Shown here: piece after piece, positions 23,593-31,013 of the stretch | Numbering within the stretch: the stretch's first letter is position 1 | How the letters are laid out: the number at the start of each line of letters is the position of its first letter | Origin: Elusimicrobiota bacterium | GTDB taxonomy: Bacteria; Elusimicrobiota; Elusimicrobia; FEN-1173 | Assembly: GCA_016722575.1 (NCBI GenBank) | Contig: JADKIY010000006.1 | Span: forward strand, 124,001-188,000 | Direction: 5' to 3' | DNA: 64,000 nucleotides | Made by a program: the position numbers and the translations under genes | The notes under the pieces: model-generated | What the model saw: the letters and a program-made list of their open reading frames with translations, nothing else | The model's database searches: none | Told to the model about the DNA's origin: nothing

Positions 23593-25755
23593 ATGTCACC
23601 CAAACAAGAAATTCTTGGAGTTTCCACCCACACCAACGGCAAGCATCAGGCCGGCGACGCGAAATTGACCGACCTGTTCGGGTCCAATGTTTTTAACGAC
23701 CGGGTCATGCGCAAACGCCTGCCGAAAAACGTCTACGCCGCCATGCAAAAAGTCATCGCCGGCGAAGCCGAGCTGACCCTGGACGTCGCCCACGTCGTGG
23801 CCGAAGAAATGAAGGAATGGGCCATCGAAAAAGGCGCCACCCACTACACCCACTGGTTCCAGCCGCTGACCGGCAAAACCGCCGAAAAGCACGACAGCTT
23901 CCTGGACCCCCAACCCGACGGATCCGCCATCGCCGCTTTCTCGGGCAAAACCTTGATCAAAGGCGAGCCGGACGCGTCGAGCTTCCCCTCGGGAGGCATC
24001 CGCGCCACCTTTGAAGCCCGCGGCTACACCGCCTGGGACACGACCTCCCCGGCTTTCCTCAAGGAAGACGCCGCCGGGAACGTCACCCTCACCATCCCCA
24101 CGGCCTTCGTCAGCTACACCGGCGAAGCCCTGGACAAAAAGGTGCCCCTGCTTCGCTCCATGGAAGCGCTGTCCACCCAGGCCATGCGCGTTCTCCGCGC
24201 CCTGGGCAACAAGAAATCCAAACGGGTGATCAGCACGGTCGGACCCGAACAGGAATATTTCCTGATCGACAAGGACTACTTCGACCGCCGCACCGACCTC
24301 CAGTTGGCCGGCCGCACCCTCTTCGGCGCGCCGTCGCCCAAGGGGCAGGAATTGGAAGACCAGTATTTCGGCGCCATCAAGGACCGCATCTCCAAATTCA
24401 TGCGGGACTTGGACGTCGAGCTCTGGAAAATGGGGATCGCCTCCAAAACCAAGCACAACGAAGTGGCCCCCGCCCAATTCGAAATGGCGCCCATCTTCTC
24501 CCTGTCGAACATCGCCGCCGACCACAACCAGCTGGTGATGGAAACCATGCAGAAGGTCGCTCTCCGCAACGGCCTCGTCTGCCTCCTCTACGAAAAGCCC
24601 TTCGCCGGCGTCAACGGCTCGGGCAAGCACAACAACTGGTCCATGGCCACCGACGACGGGTTGAACCTGCTGGAGCCGGGCCACACGCCCCACGACAACG
24701 AACAGTTCCTGGTGTTCCTGGCCGCGACCTTGACCGCCGTGGACCGCCACGCCGACAAGCTCCGCGCCGGCGCCGCCAACCCGGGCAACGACCTGCGCTT
24801 GGGCGCCAACGAAGCCCCGCCGGCCATCATCTCGATCTTCATGGGCGAATCGCTCTCGGACATCCTCGAGAACATCGCCAAGGGCAAAAAGACCGAGAGC
24901 AAGGGCCAGCAGTTCATGACCATCGGGGCCGACGCCCTGCCGAAGCTCCCCATGGACAACACCGACCGGAACCGCACCTCGCCCTTCGCCTTCACGGGCA
25001 ACAAGTTCGAGTTCCGCATGGTGCCCTCCTCGGCTTCCATCGCCGGCGCCAACACGATCCTGAACACCATCGCCGCCGAAGCCCTGGACGAGATCGCCGA
25101 CCGCCTCGAGAAGAGCAAGGACATCGAGAAGGAAGTCAACGCCATCGTCCGCGAAGCCGTGCAAAAGCACGGGCGCGTGATTTTCAACGGGAACGGCTAC
25201 TCGGAGGAATGGGTGAAGGAAGCCGCCAAGCGCGGCCTTCCCAACATCAAATCCTCCATCGAAGCCTTCGCCGCCATGGCCACCGACGGCGCGGTCAAGC
25301 TCTTCGAAAAATACAAGGTGCTCTCGGGCCGCGAACTGCACTCCCGCTACGAAATCTACGTGGAGCAGTACGCCAAGCACATCAACATCGAAGCCCGCTG
25401 CGCCATCCAGATGGTCAAAAACCAGTATCTGCCCGCCGTCATCGCCTACACGGGCGAATTGGCCGAAACGGTCAACGCCCTGAAGACCGCCGGCGCGGAC
25501 ACCAAGGTTCAAGCCGCCCTGCTCAAGGACGTCAACGAGCTCCTGGCCTCCGCCACGGACAAGCTCGGCGCCCTCGAGGAAGCGACGGCCATGGCCAACA
25601 ACATCGACGACGTGGAAAAGAAAGCCGAAGCCTTCCGGGACAACGTGTTCACCGCCCAGTCCGATCTCCGCAAGGACATCGACGCGCTGGAAACGCTGTT
25701 GCCCGCGGACCTCTGGCCCGTTCCGACCTACGCGGAGATGCTGTTCAACCTCTAA
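23593..25755 (+). CDS. glnN: Glutamine synthetase, type III
   Basis: A 720-residue GlnN (GSIII) enzyme that makes glutamine from glutamate, ammonia and ATP. Its length sets it apart from GSI (about 470 residues). The conserved glutamine synthetase residues are visible in STVGPEQEYFLID, KTKHNEVAPAQFEMAPIF, GVNGSGKHNNWSM and NRTSPFAFTGNKFEFRMVPSSAS. The N-terminal GSIII domain carries HWFQPLTG and SFPSGGIRATFEARGYTAWD. It is a monocistronic gene with its own promoter and terminator and unusually even codon use, which suggests it is a main, strongly expressed ammonia-assimilating enzyme. Confidence 0.96.
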   Translation: MSPKQEILGVSTHTNGKHQAGDAKLTDLFGSNVFNDRVMRKRLPKNVYAAMQKVIAGEAELTLDVAHVVAEEMKEWAIEKGATHYTHWFQPLTGKTAEKHDSFLDPQPDGSAIAAFSGKTLIKGEPDASSFPSGGIRATFEARGYTAWDTTSPAFLKEDAAGNVTLTIPTAFVSYTGEALDKKVPLLRSMEALSTQAMRVLRALGNKKSKRVISTVGPEQEYFLIDKDYFDRRTDLQLAGRTLFGAPSPKGQELEDQYFGAIKDRISKFMRDLDVELWKMGIASKTKHNEVAPAQFEMAPIFSLSNIAADHNQLVMETMQKVALRNGLVCLLYEKPFAGVNGSGKHNNWSMATDDGLNLLEPGHTPHDNEQFLVFLAATLTAVDRHADKLRAGAANPGNDLRLGANEAPPAIISIFMGESLSDILENIAKGKKTESKGQQFMTIGADALPKLPMDNTDRNRTSPFAFTGNKFEFRMVPSSASIAGANTILNTIAAEALDEIADRLEKSKDIEKEVNAIVREAVQKHGRVIFNGNGYSEEWVKEAAKRGLPNIKSSIEAFAAMATDGAVKLFEKYKVLSGRELHSRYEIYVEQYAKHINIEARCAIQMVKNQYLPAVIAYTGELAETVNALKTAGADTKVQAALLKDVNELLASATDKLGALEEATAMANNIDDVEKKAEAFRDNVFTAQSDLRKDIDALETLLPADLWPVPTYAEMLFNL

Positions 25756-25790
25756 AAACCGTCCGGTTCAACCGGAACATCGGTTTCCCC

Positions 25791-25832
25791 GAAGCCGTCC
25801 CGCGAAATTCGCGGGGCGGCTTCGTTTTTTTT
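25791..25832 (+). terminator. Rho-independent terminator of glnN
   Basis: GAAGCCG-T-CCCGCGAA pairs with TTCGCGGG-G-CGGCTTC with a very small loop (25791-25823), followed by G and eight T. It lies 35 bases after the glnN stop. Confidence 0.93.
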
Positions 25833-25855
25833 GGGGGCGGCCCGCCGTTTCTCCA

Positions 25856-25884
25856 TTGACAGATTATCGGCGGGGCAATAAGAT
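25856..25884 (+). promoter_or_regulatory. Sigma70-type promoter of the ankyrin-like gene
   Basis: A perfect TTGACA (25856-25861) is followed after 17 bases by TAAGAT (25879-25884; 4 of 6). The start codon is 33 bases downstream. Confidence 0.6.
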
Positions 25885-25917
25885 CAACAAATTCTTGCCT
25901 CAAGGGGGCGGTCGGTC

Positions 25918-26745
25918 ATGAATTGGACAAAGTGGGTCTTGGAATGGCGGTCCGCCTGGGGCCATCCCAACTTCCGGTCGGCGCTGTATCAAGCGCTTGA
26001 CCGGGGGGACTGGGAGTCGGCGCTTTTTTGCTTTGAAAAGGACCCGCGACTTGTTGACGATCCGGTTCCCGATCGGGCCCGGCCGATCTTCCTCGCCATC
26101 GAATCCAAGTCTTTGGCCAACGTCCGCCGGTTGATCGAACTCGGGGCGGATCCGGCGTCGGTGGATTCCTCGATCGCCGCTCCCAACCGATGGACGTCGG
26201 GATCCTCTCTTTTCCCCAGCGGACGGTATGTGGACACGTCCGGGGTCCCCTGGATCCCCGGCCGTCCGTCCGGTTATGTGGAACTCCCTTGGCCGGCCAA
26301 GGTGAACCTTTTAACGGCGGCCTGGGCCCTGGGGGGGGAGGAGATATACACCGGCCTATGGCCGTACGCGCCCCGGGGAACCCGTTTCGACGCCCTTCTC
26401 ACCGCCTTGCGAATGAACGACGAAGCCTGGCTCGACCGGCTGGACCTCGCCCGGTGCCTGGCCGACGGCCCGGCGGAGGACGTCCGTCCCGACTGGGCGG
26501 ACACGCCGACCCCTCTGCTGGCCGGCGTCTTGGGCGGGGTGTCGACGGGGGTGTTTGAGCGGCTTTGGTCGGTCTCGCCTTCCCGATGGAAAACCCAGAT
26601 CCATCGGGAGGGAGGGTTGCCGGACTATGGATTTGACGGCGAGGCGTCCCCCCCGCCCGAAGGCGACCTTCGATTTTGGGCCCGACGCCGGGGGGCCCTG
26701 GAACTGTCGGACTGGCTGAACACCCATTGGCCCAAGGAGTCCTAA
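25918..26745 (+). CDS. Ankyrin-repeat-like protein, function unknown
   Basis: A 275-residue soluble protein without a signal peptide. One ankyrin-type unit is clear (residues about 58-80, IFLAIESKSLANVRRLIELGADP), and the flanking helices (ALYQALDRGDWESALFCFEKDP; NLLTAAWALGGEEIYTGLW) have the same helix-pair rhythm, so three or four degenerate repeats are likely. Trp content is high. It has its own promoter and no obvious partner; the convergent membrane gene ends 18 bases away. Ankyrin repeats bind proteins, but the target is unknown. Confidence 0.65.
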   Translation: MNWTKWVLEWRSAWGHPNFRSALYQALDRGDWESALFCFEKDPRLVDDPVPDRARPIFLAIESKSLANVRRLIELGADPASVDSSIAAPNRWTSGSSLFPSGRYVDTSGVPWIPGRPSGYVELPWPAKVNLLTAAWALGGEEIYTGLWPYAPRGTRFDALLTALRMNDEAWLDRLDLARCLADGPAEDVRPDWADTPTPLLAGVLGGVSTGVFERLWSVSPSRWKTQIHREGGLPDYGFDGEASPPPEGDLRFWARRRGALELSDWLNTHWPKES

Positions 26746-26762
26746 CGGGGGTCCTCCCCTTT

Positions 26763-27035
26763 TTATTCCATCGGGCGGCGGATCGATCGCCTCCCGCCGT
26801 CCCGGGAAAGTGCCCGGAGGATTGCCGCGAGCGCTCCCCAGAAGATGAAGAACCGAATCACCGTCACCGGATTGGCGGCGGAGGCCGCCAACCAACGAAC
26901 GGCGTCGGTGTTCCGGTAATAGTTTTGATAGTTGTACCCCCGCCCGTGAAAGACCCACCCGTTGTTTTGAACCCACCACAAGGCCTGGAGCCCCAGGGTG
27001 AGGGCGGCCGCCAGAAAGCCCGAAGAGATTTTCAT
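26763..27035 (-). CDS. Small two-helix membrane protein in the flavoprotein locus
   Basis: A 90-residue protein. The ATG at 27035 overlaps the stop of the upstream gene (ATGA). Two hydrophobic helices (about 4-22, FLAAALTLGLQALWWV, and 58-75, TVIRFFIFWGALAAIL) flank a polar loop with GYNYQNYYRNTD, and the tail is Arg-rich. I do not recognise the family. Its tight coupling to the linalool-isomerase-like gene and the flavoprotein gene suggests a membrane subunit or anchor for them. Confidence 0.6.
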   Translation of the reverse strand: MKISSGFLAAALTLGLQALWWVQNNGWVFHGRGYNYQNYYRNTDAVRWLAASAANPVTVIRFFIFWGALAAILRALSRDGGRRSIRRPME

Positions 27036-28207
27036 CGAGGGTTCCTCCGAAGATAGCGCGTGTCCCAGGGGCGCGCCGTTTTCATGGAAAGGAGAATCGC
27101 GTCGCCCACCAAGGGCGCCGTCGCATACCGCCGACGCCCCTTCCATTGAACGGTAAAGCCCGCTCCTTCGGAGGTGTTGAGTAGGTCTCCCAGGAACGCC
27201 CGATCGCCGTTCAAGACCGCGCCCGCGATGGCGAAACCGGTGCCCGAGGGGGTGAGACCCCCGATCAAGGGTCCCGAATCCACGTCGCCCCCCCGCCGGA
27301 CGCCCCGGGGCCATTCCCGGATTCCCGGGACGATCCCCCCGGCCCGGCCGGCGAAAACCGTTTTCATGACGTCGTATTGTTCCCGGTTGAACTTCGGGTC
27401 CACAAAGCCCAGGTAAAAACTGTTCCACCCCATGCCGCACCCCCGGGGCCCCTGGCGGACACGCCCTGGGAGGTCAACGGAAAAGGGCAGGGCTCCCGTC
27501 GCGGGGTCGAGCAGGCGCTCCCGGGCCCGGGCCACCCATCTTCGGGCGAAGGGAGAATCGCCCGTCGTGGCTTTTTCGAAGAGCGCGATGGACGCCACTG
27601 CGGCGACCACGTCGGGAACGTAGATCTCTCCCGGGTAGGTTTCGGCCACCAGGACCGGCGATCGCTCCAATTTGGCGCGCAGGCTTTCGGTAATCCGCCG
27701 GTGAAGGCCGTCGAATCGGCCGTCCCCGCCCAGATATTTGTGGGAAGCCAGGAGGAGGTTCAGGTGCCCCAGGTAGCCCAGGTGCCCCTCGGGGCTTTCG
27801 AGGGTCGCCAACGCGTTCCGGCCCCAGGCCCGGGTGTCGAACCGCTGGAGGGCGGGACGCTGGGCTTGGTCGATCCATTGGGCCACCCGGTCCCGGGATT
27901 CCTCCCGGGTTTCGGGATCGGCCAGGGCGATTTGGACCATGGCCGTGCCCGACATGGACAAAGCGCCCAGGGCCCATTCGCCCCGGAATTTTTCGGGAAG
28001 TCCGGCGGGCGAATCCCCTTCGCCTTTTTGAAAGGCCAGGCGGTCAAGCAGGTAGGCCCGGCGGGTCATCAAATCCTCCCGAGCGCCGCCCTCCAAGAGC
28101 TCCCGGGCGGACACCCGGACCCCCCCCACCCAGAGGGCCTTGACCAGAACAAGGCCGAGGACGGCCGCGCCGCCCCCGATCGCCGATCGACGAAGGGCGC
28201 CGCTCAC
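27032..28207 (-). CDS. Linalool dehydratase/isomerase-like (alpha/alpha barrel) protein
   Basis: A 391-residue protein with an N-terminal signal anchor (about residues 8-27), so the rest is probably extracytoplasmic. The middle resembles linalool dehydratase/isomerase as I know it: GHLNLLLASHKYL (147-159), HRRITESLRAKL (169-180), the ETYPGEIYVPD segment (189-199), a WVARARERLLDP helix and NSFYLGFVDPKFNREQYDVMKTVF (named by its ends). The histidine of GHLNL is kept. The two catalytic cysteines of the characterised enzyme have no counterpart; the aligned positions hold Ala and Asp. A different reaction, or none, is therefore likely. The start is a GTG overlapping the flavoprotein stop. Similarity was judged by eye. 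Confidence 0.6.
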   Translation of the reverse strand: MSGALRRSAIGGGAAVLGLVLVKALWVGGVRVSARELLEGGAREDLMTRRAYLLDRLAFQKGEGDSPAGLPEKFRGEWALGALSMSGTAMVQIALADPETREESRDRVAQWIDQAQRPALQRFDTRAWGRNALATLESPEGHLGYLGHLNLLLASHKYLGGDGRFDGLHRRITESLRAKLERSPVLVAETYPGEIYVPDVVAAVASIALFEKATTGDSPFARRWVARARERLLDPATGALPFSVDLPGRVRQGPRGCGMGWNSFYLGFVDPKFNREQYDVMKTVFAGRAGGIVPGIREWPRGVRRGGDVDSGPLIGGLTPSGTGFAIAGAVLNGDRAFLGDLLNTSEGAGFTVQWKGRRRYATAPLVGDAILLSMKTARPWDTRYLRRNPR

Positions 28208-29340
28208 GACCGGTTCTCCTTTCGGGGGGCGGCGAGCTCCCGGGTCCAGGCGGCCGGAGCCGGCGGCCGGACCCGGCCCGGCGTGGGAAGACCCCGGGGG
28301 GAGAAGAAAATATCGGAGGCCCATTTTCGCGCCGCGGCCACGTCGATCAGGGTTTCGGCCATGCCATCGGAAAAAGCCTTTTCGAGGAGCCACCGAAAGA
28401 CCGACTTGGCAAGGAATCGGGTTTTGTCGACGCCGAGTCCGGCGGCGGGGGCGGGGCCTTTCCCCTGAAGAAATTCCGCAATGGCCGCCCCGGCCGCCGA
28501 CGCCCCCTGCAGCGCCAGCCGAATCCCGCCGGCGGTCAAGGGCGAGACGTGCCCGGCCGCGTCGCCGATCAAAAGCACCCCGGGCGCGTCGGCCGGGGAC
28601 ACCGGCCCGCCGACGGGGATCCACCCGGCGCGCCGGGCGATCACCCGCGCCCGACCGAAATCGAAGATTTTCGAAAGGCGCTCCACGAAGGCGTCGAGTC
28701 GGGGGTGGAAGGGGGCCGTTCCGGCGACGCCGATCTGGGTGACGCCGAGTCCCGGCACGGCCCAGCCCAGGTACCCCGGGGCGAATTCACGGCTTAGAAA
28801 GCAGTGCAGGCGATTTTCGTCGATCCCCCGCAACCCCTCGAACTCCCACTCGGCGCCGAAGAGAAACCGCCGGTTGATTCCCAGGCCAAAAGTCGTCGCC
28901 ACCCGGGAGCGGGCGCCGTCGGCCCCCACCAGGTAACGGGCCCGGTGGTCGCCGGCGCGGATGGCGTCGCCGTCCCGCCGGGCCCAGATCAACCGCTCGC
29001 CCCACACCAGTTCCGCGCCGACGTCCACCGCCCGGTTGGCCATCCAACGCAGGAGTCCCGGCGTGTCGGTGGCGTGATAGCGGTAGCCGCCGCCGTCCAG
29101 GTCGGCCCACCGCAGACGGGGGGAATAGAGACGGACCCCATCGATGGGCCGGGTCAGATAGCGGGGGGGCGTCAAATCGGCCATGGCCTCGGGTGTCAGA
29201 AGCCCCGTCGTGCGAACGCCGGCCCCGGCGTCGGGTTTCGGGTCCCACAGGGTCACGCGGCAACGGGCCCGCGCGGCCATGCGGGCGCACTCCAATCCGG
29301 CGAAACTTCCTCCGACCACCAACACGTCGATGTTTTTCAT
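28204..29340 (-). CDS. FAD-dependent oxidoreductase, geranylgeranyl-reductase-like
   Basis: A 378-residue flavoprotein of the GR2/geranylgeranyl reductase type. The N-terminal dinucleotide motif is VVGGSFAG (8-15). The YLVGADGARSRV segment (about 140-151) and the second FAD motif GVLLIGDAAGHVSPLTAGGI, here split as GVLLIGDAAG and HVSPLTAGGIRLAL, are typical of reductases and hydroxylases that act on isoprenoid or other lipid-like substrates. The ATG at 29340 follows a clean GGAGG. It is first in a three-gene minus-strand unit and has the operator-like element at 29365-29385 just upstream. The substrate is unknown. Confidence 0.8.
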   Translation of the reverse strand: MKNIDVLVVGGSFAGLECARMAARARCRVTLWDPKPDAGAGVRTTGLLTPEAMADLTPPRYLTRPIDGVRLYSPRLRWADLDGGGYRYHATDTPGLLRWMANRAVDVGAELVWGERLIWARRDGDAIRAGDHRARYLVGADGARSRVATTFGLGINRRFLFGAEWEFEGLRGIDENRLHCFLSREFAPGYLGWAVPGLGVTQIGVAGTAPFHPRLDAFVERLSKIFDFGRARVIARRAGWIPVGGPVSPADAPGVLLIGDAAGHVSPLTAGGIRLALQGASAAGAAIAEFLQGKGPAPAAGLGVDKTRFLAKSVFRWLLEKAFSDGMAETLIDVAAARKWASDIFFSPRGLPTPGRVRPPAPAAWTRELAAPRKENRS

Positions 29341-29364
29341 AGAGCCTCCGTGGGTGCAGGTAAT

Positions 29365-29385
29365 AAAGTTCTTTGCATTGCAAAG
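29365..29385 (-). promoter_or_regulatory. Operator-like palindrome 1, upstream of the flavoprotein gene
   Basis: CTTTGCA-T-TGCAAAG (29371-29385) is a perfect 7-1-7 inverted repeat, preceded by AAAG two bases earlier (29365-29368), so AAAG-TT-CTTT is itself a palindrome. The inner edge lies 31 bases from the first base of the flavoprotein start codon. A closely related site sits at the same distance from the start at 30369. It overlaps where a promoter core would be expected. Confidence 0.65.
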
Positions 29386-29401
29386 CATGTGATCAAAAAA
29401 A

Positions 29402-29770
29402 TTAGCCCGCCGCGGCCGCGGCCCCGTCCGGTCCATGGGCGTGCCGATCGGGGGCGGTCGACCGGGCCGATTGCGCCGCGTGAAGGACCTCTTCCAGCGC
29501 CGCCAGGTAACGCAGAAAGTGATCCCGGCCCCGCTCCGTGACATAAACCGTGGTCCGGGGTTTTACGCCCACGAAGGATTTCTTCATTTTGAGGGCGTTC
29601 AAATCGGCCAGGGCTTTGAGGTGGCGGCTCAGGTTGCCGTCCGTCAACCGGCAGGCCGCCTTGAGGTCCGCGAAGGACAATCCCTCCGGGGCCCGCAGAA
29701 GGGCCGACATGATGGCCAGTCGATTGGGTTCGTGGAACACTTTTTTGATTTCATCAAAGGGGTTTGTCAC
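29402..29770 (-). CDS. Winged-helix transcriptional regulator
   Basis: A 122-residue regulator of the small winged-helix group (PF13601/ArsR-like fold). IMSALLRAPEGLSFADLKAACRLTDGNLSRHLKAL (named here by its ends, residues 19-53) covers the helix-turn-helix, and TVYVTERGRDHFLRYL holds the wing and last helix. There are no metal-binding cysteines. The C-terminal 25 residues are Ala/His-rich and probably disordered. It overlaps the upstream membrane-protein gene by four bases and is the natural candidate to bind the two CTTTGCA-type palindromes that flank it. Confidence 0.85.
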   Translation of the reverse strand: MTNPFDEIKKVFHEPNRLAIMSALLRAPEGLSFADLKAACRLTDGNLSRHLKALADLNALKMKKSFVGVKPRTTVYVTERGRDHFLRYLAALEEVLHAAQSARSTAPDRHAHGPDGAAAAAG

Positions 29771-30369
29771 GGCTGGGTTTCCTCCCGGTCAAAGTGCATG
29801 ACCAATCCCGCGGCCCATTCCCCGGTGAAAAAAACGATGCCCATGGGCCAGGGATTCAAAAAGGTGGGTGAAGGGGACATTAAATAGATCGTTCCGCAGG
29901 CCAGATAAAATAGACCCACGTAAAGAATGCGGGAAGGAAGAACATCCTCCCCGGTCAAATTGGCCAGCCCGAAAAGAGTCATCCAAATTCCGTAAAGGGG
30001 CCAGAAAATCCGGGACCGAAGCATGGCCAGGGTAAGCACGCCGCCCACCGCCAGGGAGGGAATGGCCCGCAGGACGGGCTTGAGTTTCGTCACGTCCCGC
30101 CGGACCTCCGGGTCGAAGAGGAACCAGTAAAGGAGCGCGCCGTAATTAATGAAAAGCCCCAGGGACAGAACCGTCAGCCAGCCGAAGAGCACCGTGTATT
30201 TGGAGGGGGGAAGGGTTTGAATCAAGGCCGCGGCCCCGAGAGCCAGGGAGCCCGAAAGAATGCGGGCCCGGCCGGAGTAGCCTTTGAAACGCTGCTTCGA
30301 CAGAATGTTCCGGCGAAGTTCCCGCACCTGGGTCAGCGCGTCGTGAATGTGGGAGGCGATGGCGTCCAT
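29767..30369 (-). CDS. Polytopic membrane protein co-transcribed with the winged-helix regulator
   Basis: A 200-residue protein with about five or six membrane helices (about 36-52, 57-80, 104-118, 122-136, 147-160 and 173-188) and an amphipathic N-terminus (DALTQVRELRRNILSKQRF). Pairs of a small winged-helix regulator and a membrane protein of this kind recur in bacteria; the membrane protein may sense a signal for, or sequester, the regulator. I cannot name the family. It carries its own copy of the operator-like element upstream. Confidence 0.65.
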   Translation of the reverse strand: MDAIASHIHDALTQVRELRRNILSKQRFKGYSGRARILSGSLALGAAALIQTLPPSKYTVLFGWLTVLSLGLFINYGALLYWFLFDPEVRRDVTKLKPVLRAIPSLAVGGVLTLAMLRSRIFWPLYGIWMTLFGLANLTGEDVLPSRILYVGLFYLACGTIYLMSPSPTFLNPWPMGIVFFTGEWAAGLVMHFDREETQP

Positions 30370-30393
30370 GGCGATTTAAGGATAGCAGCAAAC

Positions 30394-30414
30394 AAAGAAC
30401 TTTGCAATAGAAAG
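30394..30414 (-). promoter_or_regulatory. Operator-like palindrome 2, upstream of the membrane protein/regulator unit
   Basis: CTTTGCA-A-TAGAAAG (30400-30414) matches site 1 at 12 of 15 positions, and the extra AAAG two bases before it (30394-30397) is also conserved. The inner edge lies 31 bases from the first base of the start codon at 30369, exactly as in site 1. This points to autoregulation by the winged-helix protein. Confidence 0.6.
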
Positions 30415-30454
30415 TTTATGGTCGTTCCCGGGGCCGTGGCGGGCGCGCGTTTCA

Positions 30455-30463
30455 TGTTAGAAT
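30455..30463 (+). promoter_or_regulatory. Extended -10 promoter of the SEC-C protein gene
   Basis: TGT-TAGAAT (30455-30463) is an extended -10 with a 5-of-6 hexamer, placed 28 bases before the ATG at 30492. No good -35 box is visible. Confidence 0.4.
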
Positions 30464-30491
30464 TCCCGGACGACGCGGGCGTCGACTCAAA

Positions 30492-30836
30492 ATGACCTTC
30501 CTAACCGTGGCACTCCTTTTATCGTTGATCGTTGGAATCCTTGTCGTTGTGCGGGTCCTTTGGAGCGATCCCTTTCCCGCCGGCGCTTCCGAGGCGGAGA
30601 AGCGTTTGAAGACCCTCGGGCGGAACGACCGCTGTTTTTGCGGAAGCGGAAAAAAATACAAAGCGTGCCATCGGGATTCCGATGGGGAGAAGAACGCCCG
30701 GGCCGGCGCCCAGGCGGCTCACGACGCCGTCGCCATCGGCAACGTGCCGCTCAATGAACGGGAAGTCTCCCGCCGGGGTTTTTCACGGTGGAGCCGGCCC
30801 TTTCGGCGAAACCCGCCCAAAGGCGGACCCCCTTAA
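30492..30836 (+). CDS. Membrane-anchored SEC-C zinc-motif protein
   Basis: A 114-residue protein with an N-terminal membrane helix (residues 2-22) and a SEC-C motif, RNDRCFCGSGKKYKACH, whose ligands Cys48, Cys50, Cys59 and His60 are intact. SEC-C is the small zinc module at the end of SecA, where it binds SecB and ribosomes, and it also occurs in many unrelated small proteins. The C-terminal half is Arg/Pro-rich and without a known fold. A membrane-tethered SEC-C is compatible with a role near the Sec machinery, but nothing else supports this. Confidence 0.75.
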   Translation: MTFLTVALLLSLIVGILVVVRVLWSDPFPAGASEAEKRLKTLGRNDRCFCGSGKKYKACHRDSDGEKNARAGAQAAHDAVAIGNVPLNEREVSRRGFSRWSRPFRRNPPKGGPP

Positions 30837-30877
30837 ACCCAACACGGTTTGGATAAGGGCATTTTCCATCGATAAGT

Positions 30878-30968
30878 TCGTCCTTCCGGCGAAAGCCGGA
30901 ATCCAGTTGGTGGCTCAGCCTTCGAGAGAAGTTTTACAAACTGGACCCCGGTTTTCGCCGGGGGACGA
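30878..30968. repeat. REP-like palindromic intergenic element, copy B
   Basis: A 91-base element whose ends form a large imperfect palindrome. The left arm (30878-30906) begins TCGTCC and contains TTCCGGC-GAAA-GCCGGAA then TCCAG. The right arm (30941-30968) is its near complement, CTGGACCCCGG then CGCCGGGGGACGA. The left arm shares two 12-base words with copy A at 12417. Paired hairpins of this size are typical of dispersed REP/BIME-like repeats. Confidence 0.65.
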
Positions 30969-31013
30969 TAAAAACGATTTGATTGCTGGAGGTTGTTTTT
31001 TTGTCCAAACCGC

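Noticed and set aside
23596..25512. A 638-codon open frame antisense to glnN
   Set aside because: It is a shadow of a GC-rich, codon-biased gene: low-complexity Gly/His/Val-rich sequence, no ribosome-binding site, and a recognised enzyme on the other strand.
26746..26762. Terminator between the ankyrin-like gene and the convergent small membrane gene
   Set aside because: A short T run is present, but only a weak four-base stem can be drawn, so it was not listed.
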